This document shows positions 55,881-64,000 of a stretch of 64,000 nt of DNA, piece after piece; position 1 is the first letter of the stretch, and each line of letters opens with the position of its first letter. Origin of the DNA: Deltaproteobacteria bacterium (GTDB lineage: Bacteria > Myxococcota_A > UBA796 > SXON01); NCBI GenBank assembly GCA_947484175.1, contig CANKOI010000001.1, positions 83,752 through 147,751 of the forward strand, given 5' to 3'. Position numbers and translations under genes: made by a program. The notes under the pieces are model-generated. The model was not told the DNA's origin. It saw nothing but the letters and a program-made list of their open reading frames with translations, and did no database searches.

Positions 55881-56497
55881 TGCAAATCGAAGCGGAGGGT
55901 CTGCCGCACGCGCACGGCCACCGGCGCTCCCTCCTGTTGGCCGGGGTTGAACCGCCACGTCCTCACCGCGTCGGTCACGGCGTCGTCGAACACCCCCGGC
56001 GCGGATGCTTCGATGACCAAGACGTCCTGCGTGGAACCGTCGACATCCACGACGAAGCTCACGGTCACGGATCCAGATTGCCCGAGCGCCCGCGCCCGTG
56101 CCGGGAAGGCGGGCGGCGAACGGTCGATGGGGAGGGGGGGGGCCTGTACGTCGGCTTCGTCCACCACCGCCCCGCCTAGGTCGCCCATGAGTTGCCGGGT
56201 GGCATCTGCCATCGCCAGGTCGGCCCCGTCGCTAAAGCCGAAGTTCAGGCCTGAGAGCCCTGCCGCGAGCATTGGCGACGGGGAGGGCGCCGACTTGCGC
56301 GACCGTTGGGGTGCCGGAGCTCGGTGCCGGGAACGTGCGGGCGGGTTGGCCGATCGAGCGACGGGCGCGATCTCTGCCACCACGCTTACCGGCTCCGTGG
56401 CCGCACGTTGAACCACGCTGTTCATGCCGAGGCTAAGGCCGACGACCCCCACCATCCCGGCCACCCCGATGAGGAACGCAATGAGGAGGCGTTCCAT
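55877..56497 (-). CDS. Energy transducer TonB
   Basis: N-terminal TM, Pro-rich linker, C-terminal PPAFPARARALGQSGSVTVSFVVDVDGSTQDVLVIEASAPGVFDDAVTDAVRTWRFNPG. Confidence 0.9.
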   Translation of the reverse strand: MERLLIAFLIGVAGMVGVVGLSLGMNSVVQRAATEPVSVVAEIAPVARSANPPARSRHRAPAPQRSRKSAPSPSPMLAAGLSGLNFGFSDGADLAMADATRQLMGDLGGAVVDEADVQAPPLPIDRSPPAFPARARALGQSGSVTVSFVVDVDGSTQDVLVIEASAPGVFDDAVTDAVRTWRFNPGQQEGAPVAVRVRQTLRFDLQ

Positions 56498-56901
56498 CAG
56501 CCGGCCTCGGTCTCGGTCATCACGCCGATGTTCTTGGCGCCTGCTAGGCGGCACTGGTCCACCACCTCAACCAGCTTCTCCGCCGGGACACGACGGTCGG
56601 TCACCACCAGCACCGTCTTGTCGGCCACGCCGCCAAGGGCGTCGCGCACGCGGCTCTGGATCATCCAGAACCGAACAGGCGTTTCGTCGATGTAGACGTT
56701 CAGTGACCGGTCGATGAACACCCGCAGGGCCTTGTCGCTCGCGGGCGTCGCGCTTTGGGCACCCGGCCGTTCGATCTCCAGAGAAGCATCTTTGGCGAAG
56801 GTGGTGGTGACCATGAAGAAAATGAGCAGCACCAGAATGCAGTCGATCAGCGGCACCACATCAATGTGGGGGTCGCGATGTTCCTCGACGTGCCTCCTCA
56901 T
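56497..56901 (-). CDS. ExbD/TolR-family biopolymer transporter
   Basis: HIDVVPLIDCILVLLIFFMVTTTF; ATGA junctions on both sides. Confidence 0.92.
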   Translation of the reverse strand: MRRHVEEHRDPHIDVVPLIDCILVLLIFFMVTTTFAKDASLEIERPGAQSATPASDKALRVFIDRSLNVYIDETPVRFWMIQSRVRDALGGVADKTVLVVTDRRVPAEKLVEVVDQCRLAGAKNIGVMTETEAG

Positions 56902-57503
56902 CGCTCGCCCTGGGCCGCGCCCGCGAAGAGGGCCTTGAGCGAGGCGAGATCGCGGCGGATCCGTGCTTGCCGCTGGTGCAGCGCGCCGCCCGCCAACAGG
57001 CCGGGCACGGCGATCGCGAGGCCCATCTGGGTGGCGTAGAGCGCCTCCACGATGCCCCCCGCGATGCCTTCGGAGGCGGCAGAGGCCGACGACGCACCGA
57101 GGGAACCGAAGGTCTCGATGAGCCCGAGCACGGTTCCGAGGAGCCCCATCAGCGGAGCCATGGCGACAAGGCAGCCCACCACGCGGGCGCCCGCGCCGAG
57201 CTGTGCTTCCAGATCGGCGAACGCTTCGTGGAGCAGGGCCTCGGGAACGGAGCCTCCCCGCTCGCGCCACAGCTTCCCTCCGCGAGCGGCCGCGACGGTC
57301 ACCAGTCCCTCGGGCGGAAGCGGGTCACCGTTTCGCCCCAGACGCGCCAACTCGCGAACGGGGCGACGGTCGCCGCGCCGGAGCGTGAGCCAACGCAGAC
57401 CGATCGCGAACCACAGCGAGAACGCCGTGAGAAAGAGGGCGGGCATGACCAACCCGCCTTCGCTCAGAAAATCCCCCGCCTGGAGCCACACCCCGCCGAT
57501 CAA
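56898..57503 (-). CDS. MotA/TolQ/ExbB proton channel protein
   Basis: GCLVAMAPLMGLLGTVLGLIETFGSLG; EALYATQMGLAIAVPGLL. Confidence 0.92.
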   Translation of the reverse strand: MIGGVWLQAGDFLSEGGLVMPALFLTAFSLWFAIGLRWLTLRRGDRRPVRELARLGRNGDPLPPEGLVTVAAARGGKLWRERGGSVPEALLHEAFADLEAQLGAGARVVGCLVAMAPLMGLLGTVLGLIETFGSLGASSASAASEGIAGGIVEALYATQMGLAIAVPGLLAGGALHQRQARIRRDLASLKALFAGAAQGER

Positions 57504-58798
57504 GACGCGTCCCGGCGGGCCGCTTGCACGGCGTTCTGGAGCGAGAGCGCGGCGCGGTCGATCGAGTTCTTGACGCCGTCACCGACCGTGGCCAGCACGT
57601 TGCCGGCGAGGAGGGTGGGGATCGCGACGGCGAGGCCGAACGCGGTGCAGATCAGCGCCTCCGCGATGCCAGCCGACATCAGCTTCGGATTGCCGGTCCC
57701 ATGCTCCGTGATCACGTTGAAGGTGGCGATCATGCCGGTCACGGTGCCGAGAAGGCCGAGGAGCGGGGCCCCCGCGGTGATGACCGTGAGCGCCGAGGCG
57801 AAGCGATCGATTCCGGGTGTTTCCTTGAGAATCGCCTCGTCCACCACGCGCTCCAGCTCGGCGGGGGGGCGGGCTGCGGAGCGCACGATGGCCCGCAGCA
57901 CGCGCGCGAGCGGTCCGCCGCGCCCGTGCAGCACCGTTTCGGCGCCGCCGAGCTGCCCTGCTCGTACCTGGGCCGCGACCGCGTCCACCAACGTGTGCCC
58001 CCCCCGCCGCGCAAAGGCCAGTCCGACAGCTCGGAAAATGGCGAGCGTCGCGCTCACGACCCCGAGCGCGAACAGGAGTTGTCCCATGCTGCCGGATTCT
58101 CGGAGCAGGGCCGGGAGCCCCCCTGCTTTCTCGGTCTCGGCGGTGCCGCGCTCGGGCTCGAACACGTGAACCTCCCAGCGGGGGGGCACCGCGGAGACCA
58201 GCTCGGCGGCGGTGGCCGCGCCGAAGCTGGCTCGGAGCTGGAGGCGACCTTCACCGGCGGGGACCAGCGAGCCGGCGGCCCCTGTGGCGAGTCCCCACGC
58301 CCCCACCTGCCCGAGCCGGAACACCTTGCCGCGGGCTTCCTCGCCGGTGGGAAGGAAGAAAGACGCGTCGCGCCACCCCACCGCATTCTGGTCCGTCAGC
58401 TGCGCCGCCAAAAGGCGGAACGTTTCGGCGATCGCGACTGCAGGATCGCTGGAGGGAGTCACAGCGAGGGTGTCGCTCGCTTGTGAGAGCGTGGTCTCCA
58501 GGATGGCGTGGGCGTCGGCAGCGGCGCTTGACTCGCGCTCGAGGGCATCGAACTCGTCTTCGGCGAGGTCGGCCCGGCGGGAGGTCGCCACGAGCGTTGC
58601 CTGAAGGGAGTCGAGCTCCGCCTCGGCCTTCGCCACGCGGTGTTTGGCGTCCCGTTCCAACTCGGCGGCGCGCTCCACCAGTTCGGTGCGCTCCGCGGCG
58701 AGGTAGGCGTGTTCCTTCTGATAGGCTGCTTCGAGGCTCCCGGCGGGGGCGGGGTCTGCCGCGAGCCCGAAGGCTGCGAGGAAAAGGGGGCCCATCAA
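57500..58798 (-). CDS. TtpC-like protein: coiled-coil periplasmic region fused to ExbB domain
   Basis: Long N-terminal helical region, then ITAGAPLLGLLGTVTGMIATFNVI and AEALICTAFGLAVAIPTLL. Confidence 0.87.
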   Translation of the reverse strand: MMGPLFLAAFGLAADPAPAGSLEAAYQKEHAYLAAERTELVERAAELERDAKHRVAKAEAELDSLQATLVATSRRADLAEDEFDALERESSAAADAHAILETTLSQASDTLAVTPSSDPAVAIAETFRLLAAQLTDQNAVGWRDASFFLPTGEEARGKVFRLGQVGAWGLATGAAGSLVPAGEGRLQLRASFGAATAAELVSAVPPRWEVHVFEPERGTAETEKAGGLPALLRESGSMGQLLFALGVVSATLAIFRAVGLAFARRGGHTLVDAVAAQVRAGQLGGAETVLHGRGGPLARVLRAIVRSAARPPAELERVVDEAILKETPGIDRFASALTVITAGAPLLGLLGTVTGMIATFNVITEHGTGNPKLMSAGIAEALICTAFGLAVAIPTLLAGNVLATVGDGVKNSIDRAALSLQNAVQAARRDAS

Positions 58799-59544
58799 CT
58801 TCCTGTGGGGCGCGGGCTGGGGAGCACGAAGTCCCCTGAACGCACGCCGTGTTTGAATTTCTCAAAAAGTGTTTCCAGTGCCCTCGCGTCTTCCCGGTCG
58901 GGGAGCGCCTCCCAGACCCAGCCCGTAGGTGAGGGTCTCGCCACTCCGGCGAGCCCGGCGTCGGTATGGCAGTACAGGGCAGCCATACCGAGCCGGGCGA
59001 TGTCAGCCAGAACGTCGGCCCCCCCGATGCTCACGACCTGTCGGTCGAGCCCGTTTTCGCGAGCGAGACGGAGCTCGTCCTCGCCGAACGCCCAGAGTCG
59101 GGCGGTGGCGGCTTCGGCCCCCACATCGCCCGCATCGAGCTGCGCGTCGAGTTTGTCGAGCTCCTGAAGCCTCTCCGTGCGGTGGTAGGGCAAGCCCTCG
59201 GACACGTACTGTCGGAGCGTGTCGACTGCCGTTTTCACGGCGGGTCCGAGGGTGGTGCCGCGCGTGGTGCTTTCGGCCACGGCGGCACGTCGACTCACGG
59301 CCTCCCCTTCCACCTGCGCGAGCCGCAGGTCTTCACGCCGGAGTTGCACCTGCACTTCGGCCTTCTGCCCTTCGATCGCCTTCAGGCGGGCGCGCAGCTC
59401 GTCCTTCGTCAGCGAGAGCTCGCTGGAGAGGGTTTCGACCTCACGTCGGAGTCTGGCCAGCTCCGCGGCGCGCGAGTCGCCGTGGTCGTCGGCCTTCGCA
59501 GCGGGGCTCGCCACGAGGAGGAAGTGCAGGAGGGGAAGCAGCAT
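58795..59544 (-). CDS. DUF3450-like periplasmic coiled-coil protein
   Basis: Signal peptide, coiled-coil; position next to TtpC as in TonB2-type clusters. Confidence 0.75.
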   Translation of the reverse strand: MLLPLLHFLLVASPAAKADDHGDSRAAELARLRREVETLSSELSLTKDELRARLKAIEGQKAEVQVQLRREDLRLAQVEGEAVSRRAAVAESTTRGTTLGPAVKTAVDTLRQYVSEGLPYHRTERLQELDKLDAQLDAGDVGAEAATARLWAFGEDELRLARENGLDRQVVSIGGADVLADIARLGMAALYCHTDAGLAGVARPSPTGWVWEALPDREDARALETLFEKFKHGVRSGDFVLPSPRPTGS

Positions 59545-59547
59545 GGC

Positions 59548-60897
59548 TCAGTCGGCGTCGTGACGTGTCCAGCCCGCCGTCCAATCGGTCGTCCCGTCGA
59601 ACGCACCGATGTAGGAGACCTGCTCGAAGAAGCTGTCGCTGGGGGTGACACCGCCGCTGGCGAGCGACGAGCCGGCCGCGAGGCGGAAGTCCGGCGCGGT
59701 GGTGTTCCATGCGTCCTTCAGCTTCAGATCGGTCAGCACGCTGTTGGCTCCCCACACCGCCTCTTCGGTGCCGGCGTCGGCGTCGTCTCCAGTTTCGAAG
59801 GGGTCCTCGCACGCGAGCGCGCTGCCCCACACGCCCGCGTCTCCGCTCGAGAACGCTGCGTAGGTGGCTTCGTCGCGCACGCTGAGGCAGGCCGTCGAGA
59901 ATCCGTCGACCGCGAGGCCGTACGCCATCGGGCTGAAGCCCCGGCGCCACAGCATGCCGAAGTTGGACTCGGCCACGTCGGGGTCACCGATCAGGGTGAC
60001 GTTGGCGATGGTGGGCGTGGTGCCCGGCTCGGCTGTGTGAACGTCGGGGTTGTTGTCGGCCTCGATGCCGTTGTTGCCGCCTCCACCCCACTGCTGCACC
60101 ACGGCGAACTGGATCTTGCCCCGGTAGCCGAGGTCGAAGTCGATGCCGTCGTCGCCGGGCGAGGTGCAGACCAAGTGCTTGGCTGTGGCGGCGCCGCCCC
60201 AGAACTCGACGCAGTCATCGAGGGTCTGGTGCACCTGCACGTAGTCCATTTCGGTGCCGCTTCCGACGGCCTGGAGGGAGATTCCGTTCACCTCGTTGTC
60301 GGGACTCACTTCGGTGCCCACGAACTCCACCACGACGTACTTGAGCACTCCCGAGGAGTCGGCCCAGTCTGTACCGCCGTACGTGCCGGTGTTGCCTTCA
60401 CCTTCGGCCTCGCACGGCGTGGTGCCGTCGGTGCATGCGTTGATTGGGGCTCGTCCGTTGAGGACCAGGCCGCCCCAATCTCCTCGCGCCCGCGACCCGA
60501 CGGCCTGATCGCTCGTGAAGACAATCGGGTCGGCGGCGGTGCCGTGTGCCCAGATCTGCGAGCCGCGTCGGACGATCAGAACGGCGTCGGTGGCCGCCTC
60601 GCCGTACACCGTGGTGCCGGGTTCGATCTCGAGGATGGTCTCGTTCGTGTCGTCTCCGATGAGCACGCCGGAGCGCAGGAGCCACGCCTTGTCGGCCGTG
60701 AGTCTCATGCTCTGCGTGTACGCTCCGGTGAGCACGCAGGCGCCGTTCTCGTCGACACACTCGGCTGCGGGAATGTCGGAGCCGGAGCCTGTGTCGGTTT
60801 CCACGTCCGTGTCCGTGTCGGTTTCCGTGTCGGCGTCCTCGCCGGTGCAAGCGGCGAGCAGCAGGGGAAATAGGATCGAGTGGAGCGAGGGTCGCAT
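59548..60897 (-). CDS. Putative surface lipoprotein, beta-helix-like
   Basis: LLLAACTGEDADTETDTDTD lipobox and linker; VRRGSQIWAHGTAADPIVFTSDQ, GDWGGLVLNGRAPIN; 3 bp upstream of the DUF3450 gene. Confidence 0.8.
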   Translation of the reverse strand: MRPSLHSILFPLLLAACTGEDADTETDTDTDVETDTGSGSDIPAAECVDENGACVLTGAYTQSMRLTADKAWLLRSGVLIGDDTNETILEIEPGTTVYGEAATDAVLIVRRGSQIWAHGTAADPIVFTSDQAVGSRARGDWGGLVLNGRAPINACTDGTTPCEAEGEGNTGTYGGTDWADSSGVLKYVVVEFVGTEVSPDNEVNGISLQAVGSGTEMDYVQVHQTLDDCVEFWGGAATAKHLVCTSPGDDGIDFDLGYRGKIQFAVVQQWGGGGNNGIEADNNPDVHTAEPGTTPTIANVTLIGDPDVAESNFGMLWRRGFSPMAYGLAVDGFSTACLSVRDEATYAAFSSGDAGVWGSALACEDPFETGDDADAGTEEAVWGANSVLTDLKLKDAWNTTAPDFRLAAGSSLASGGVTPSDSFFEQVSYIGAFDGTTDWTAGWTRHDAD

Positions 60898-61088
60898 GTG
60901 GAGTTCCGGTCGCTCGGGGAAGCACAGAAGGCTGTGGTCCGAGGCGCGCCGAACTTACGTGCGGCTGGTGCCGGGCTCGCGCCTGATGCGTGAATGCTTC
61001 GGATCGGCTGCGCCCGCCTTTGCGCAACTTGTGTGACTGTTTCGTGTCGCACGGCCCCCGCCGGTCTCGCTAGGCCCACGAAAGCGCC

Positions 61089-62999
61089 TCAACGGGCAAC
61101 CACCCCCGCACAGTCACGCACGCTGTACAGGGCCAGCACGACCGGGTCGCGGCCGAAGTCCACCCAGCCGTCGCTCAGCGGAGCCGCGTGGCGCTCTTGG
61201 AGCACGTCGAGGCCACACGCGGCGCCCGCCCAAGAGGCGGCGAGGCGATCGGCCGTGCCGCGCACGACAAGGTCGCCGGGAGCGGGGCGCCCGCTGCCCC
61301 AGGCTCGCCAGGGGATGCCGGTGCGGAGCTGCATCCACAGGCCGAACGCGCCGTTGGAGTCTTGCGAGGCGTCGTACCAACCCTGCCCCGAGGCGGAGGG
61401 CGGCAGCGACTCGGTGAGAAAGCGGTACTCCTCCTCCCAGGCCCACGGCCGCGGGTGAGGCGACGGCGTGTGGCGGGGTGCGAGGGCGCCGAGGAGGGCT
61501 ACCGCAGCGGCAGAGTAGAGGATGCGGCGGCCGACGGGGCCCCGGTTGGCGTGGAGCGCGCCCACGAGCAGCGGAACAGCGGCGGCCGTGAGGAGGAACA
61601 GCCAGCTCGCCCCGGGCAGCGCGAAGCGCATCGGGTCGCCGTCGGGCTGACTCTTTGGCAGGTACGGAAGCGTGGTGGCGAGGAACACCAGCGCGGCCCA
61701 CCCGTAGCGCCACTGGAGGCGCGACTCCCTCCACCGCGGCGCGCCCGCCACCAGCCCGCCGAACAGGAGCACCCCTGCTGCCGCCCCCGCCACCCCCCAC
61801 GGCGCCGTGAAGGCTCGCAGCATCGTGGGCAGGTCGGAGGGGTGCAGCAGACGGGAGAGCGCGATGGGGTTGTGGGTGCTGTCGGGCAGGTAGAGGAGTC
61901 GGGCCGCCATCAGGGCCGCTCCAGCAGCGAAGGAGGCGCGTCGGCTGGTGGCGAGCGGCAGCAGGAGCACGGCCGCTACGGGGAGTTGGTCGGGGCGTAG
62001 GTGGGCGAGCAGGACGGCCGCCGCGACCGCGAGGCCGGCGTCGCGTTGCCGCGCGCCCAGCGCCGCCCACCCCGCCACTAGTTGCAGGGTGGCGACAAGC
62101 GGCGCGTGGTCTTCGACGCGGGCGAGGTGGATGGCATGGGGGAAGCAGGCGAGGGCGAGCCCGGCAGCGACAGCGGCCGGGCGGGAGAGCCCGAGCCGCA
62201 CCGCCACCCCCGCGACTAGCACCGGGGCGGCGCTCGAGACGAGCAGGTTGGCGGTGTGGACGAAGTCGGTGGGCCCGGCGGCCGTGCTCGGGAGCCGCAC
62301 CAGAACCTCGTGAACGAGGCCGAAAAGGCTCATCCACGTGTCGCCGTAGTAGCGGTCGGTTTCGCCGCGGCCGAGCGCGGAAACGAGGCGCTCGTAGGCG
62401 GCGTCGCCGCCGAGTAGGGCGGTGGGGCGAGCGAGCGCGAGGCGGAGGCCGAGCGCGAGGCCGAACAAGGGGAGCGCGTACGCCCAAGCGCGCCGCCGGG
62501 TACCGGCGGCGACCGCGAGGGCGAAGGCGGCGGCGGCCAGCACGACGCCGTGCATCCAGCGGGGGGCGAACAGCGCCAAGCGTGCGGAGCTGCGCCCCTC
62601 GCCGGGGTTGTCGCCCAGCGAGGGCACGCCGTCGGGGCCGGGGCCGCCCGTTTGAACACCCAGCGCCGCCATCTGGGGCAGCAGCCCGGGCGCGGCGGCC
62701 TCCAGCCGCTCGCATGCGGAAGCCACCGGTGGGGGTACGTCGTCGAGGACGAAGGACTCGGCGTGGTCATCCAGCGAGCGCCGCACCTGCAGTACGAGCC
62801 CTCCGCCCCGGCAGAACGCGCTGCCGCCCCGGTCGGGGGTGACGTCGATCCAGTAGCGGCCGATCCCCGGGCTCTCCCATTCGGCGCGCACGAGGTCGGC
62901 GCCGAGCTGCTCGTTGGCAAGACGGTGGCCCTCGGGGGAGGGTCCGAAGGCCTCCCAGGCGCCCGCGAAAGCGAAGGACAGCGCGAGGAGGGCGGCCAT
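61089..62999 (-). CDS. Multi-pass membrane protein, glycosyltransferase (GT-C/PMT-like) candidate
   Basis: Many TM segments; ORF extends to 63038 but MAALLAL start at 62999 fits better. Confidence 0.6.
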   Translation of the reverse strand: MAALLALSFAFAGAWEAFGPSPEGHRLANEQLGADLVRAEWESPGIGRYWIDVTPDRGGSAFCRGGGLVLQVRRSLDDHAESFVLDDVPPPVASACERLEAAAPGLLPQMAALGVQTGGPGPDGVPSLGDNPGEGRSSARLALFAPRWMHGVVLAAAAFALAVAAGTRRRAWAYALPLFGLALGLRLALARPTALLGGDAAYERLVSALGRGETDRYYGDTWMSLFGLVHEVLVRLPSTAAGPTDFVHTANLLVSSAAPVLVAGVAVRLGLSRPAAVAAGLALACFPHAIHLARVEDHAPLVATLQLVAGWAALGARQRDAGLAVAAAVLLAHLRPDQLPVAAVLLLPLATSRRASFAAGAALMAARLLYLPDSTHNPIALSRLLHPSDLPTMLRAFTAPWGVAGAAAGVLLFGGLVAGAPRWRESRLQWRYGWAALVFLATTLPYLPKSQPDGDPMRFALPGASWLFLLTAAAVPLLVGALHANRGPVGRRILYSAAAVALLGALAPRHTPSPHPRPWAWEEEYRFLTESLPPSASGQGWYDASQDSNGAFGLWMQLRTGIPWRAWGSGRPAPGDLVVRGTADRLAASWAGAACGLDVLQERHAAPLSDGWVDFGRDPVVLALYSVRDCAGVVAR

Positions 63000-63040
63000 T
63001 TGCCGAGCTAACGCGGACGACCCCGCGGTATGCTCCACGA

Positions 63041-63814
63041 ATGTTCACTCTCGTGCTCCTCGCCTGCACCTCGTCACCCACCGAAACCGGCTCCACCGCG
63101 GAGACCGGCTCCACCGCGGAGACCGGCTCCACCGCGGAGACCGGCGGCGAGACGGGGGGAGAGACCGGTGAAGAAACGGGAGGAGAGACGGCCGAGGAAA
63201 CGGGGGGCGACACCGACACGGCGCCGGAGCGCCTCACGTTCACGAACACGCTGTTTCCGGTGTGGGCGGAGGCCTGTGGCGGGTGCCACGCGGGCTGGGG
63301 TTCGTTGGGCGACCCCGAGGCCCTGTTGGCGAACATGCTCACCAACGGGCACGACGGCCCTCCGCTCGTGGCGGGAGACCGCGCCGCGAGCGCCGTCTAT
63401 ACCAAGATCGCAGCCGACGACACCGGGCGAGACAAGGAGCGCATGCCGCTCCAACTCACGGTGCTCTCCGACGAGGAGGTCGCCGAGTTCGGGGCGTGGA
63501 TCGATGCCGGCGCCGCGAACGACTCGACCTGGTCGGGCCTCTTCCGCATCACCTGGGAGCAGCGGAAGTGCGGCATGTGCCACCAGGCGTGGGGAGGGTT
63601 CAGCCCGGACGCTGTTCATGAGTTCATCACCACGGAATCCGTGTACAGCGGCGCGCTGGTCACGCCGGGGAGCGCCGCCGACTCGCTCGTGTACCAGCAG
63701 ATGGCCAGCACCACCGCCGACGAGGACCGTATGCCCCAGCGGTTCGACTACGTGGACGACGCCACGGTGGAACGGATCGGGCAGTGGATCGACGAAGGGG
63801 CGGTGTTCGAGTAG
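63041..63814 (+). CDS. Lipoprotein with Thr/Glu-rich linker and two CxxCH c-type heme motifs
   Basis: MFTLVLLACTSS lipobox; CGGCH and CGMCH. Confidence 0.8.
   Translation: MFTLVLLACTSSPTETGSTAETGSTAETGSTAETGGETGGETGEETGGETAEETGGDTDTAPERLTFTNTLFPVWAEACGGCHAGWGSLGDPEALLANMLTNGHDGPPLVAGDRAASAVYTKIAADDTGRDKERMPLQLTVLSDEEVAEFGAWIDAGAANDSTWSGLFRITWEQRKCGMCHQAWGGFSPDAVHEFITTESVYSGALVTPGSAADSLVYQQMASTTADEDRMPQRFDYVDDATVERIGQWIDEGAVFE
63091..63144. repeat. Three exact 18-bp tandem units encoding STAETG
   Basis: ctccaccgcggagaccgg x3. Confidence 0.9.
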
Positions 63815-63894
63815 CGCCCGCTGCGATCCTTGTGGTCGGGGCCACGGTCGCCGGGTGAGGAGCGCGATAGCTTCGCGGCACCTCGAGGCACCCG

Positions 63895-64000
63895 ATGTCC
63901 AGCACGATGACGGCGCTCACCTTTGACTCTCAGCGTGATGGCTGGTCGCGTTCCACGGGGTTGGTGAAAGAGCTGGTGCCGGTGCCGGATTTCGACCCGG
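63895..64000 (+). CDS. Partial ORF, possibly the N-terminus of a zinc-type alcohol dehydrogenase (MDR)
   Basis: MSSTMTALTFDSQRDGWSRSTGLVKELVPVPDFDP, truncated by window end. Confidence 0.35.
   Translation, partial: MSSTMTALTFDSQRDGWSRSTGLVKELVPVPDFDP

Noticed and set aside
58966-60873. 635-aa plus-strand ORF
   Set aside because: Antisense to the DUF3450 and lipoprotein genes, which have coherent signal peptides and domains

Overview
High-GC window with Myxococcota/deltaproteobacterial character: MopE-type Asp-rich motifs, Asp/Thr-linker lipoproteins, an AgmX/PglI-like C-terminus, and DUF1585/DUF1588 plus DUF1552 proteins. About 50 protein-coding genes are densely packed. I saw no rRNA, tRNA, CRISPR array or transposase. 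Recognisable housekeeping genes: B12-dependent ribonucleotide reductase (nrdJ), kbl, typA, gyrA, fabH and gyrB. Main points of interest: (1) a 9-kb minus-strand operon (60897->51637) with genes overlapping by 1-4 nt, encoding beta-helix-like lipoprotein, DUF3450, TtpC-like ExbB, ExbB, ExbD, TonB, TPR protein and TonB-dependent receptor, followed by a response regulator with a degenerate receiver; (2) a 933-aa two-protease-domain HtrA-like protein resembling eukaryotic Nma111/Deg7 along its length; (3) tandem NrdR-box-like palindromes with 16-bp spacing upstream of nrdJ; (4) a tandem pair of lipoproteins with (DT)n linkers and a shared YYYFYY C-terminus; (5) GyrA with a ~50-aa acidic insert in its C-terminal domain and natural Ala at the Ser83-equivalent position; (6) a cluster of palindromic repeats around a perfect 13-bp-stem hairpin at 4936-5188. 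All assignments were made by reading the translations; no database search was run.
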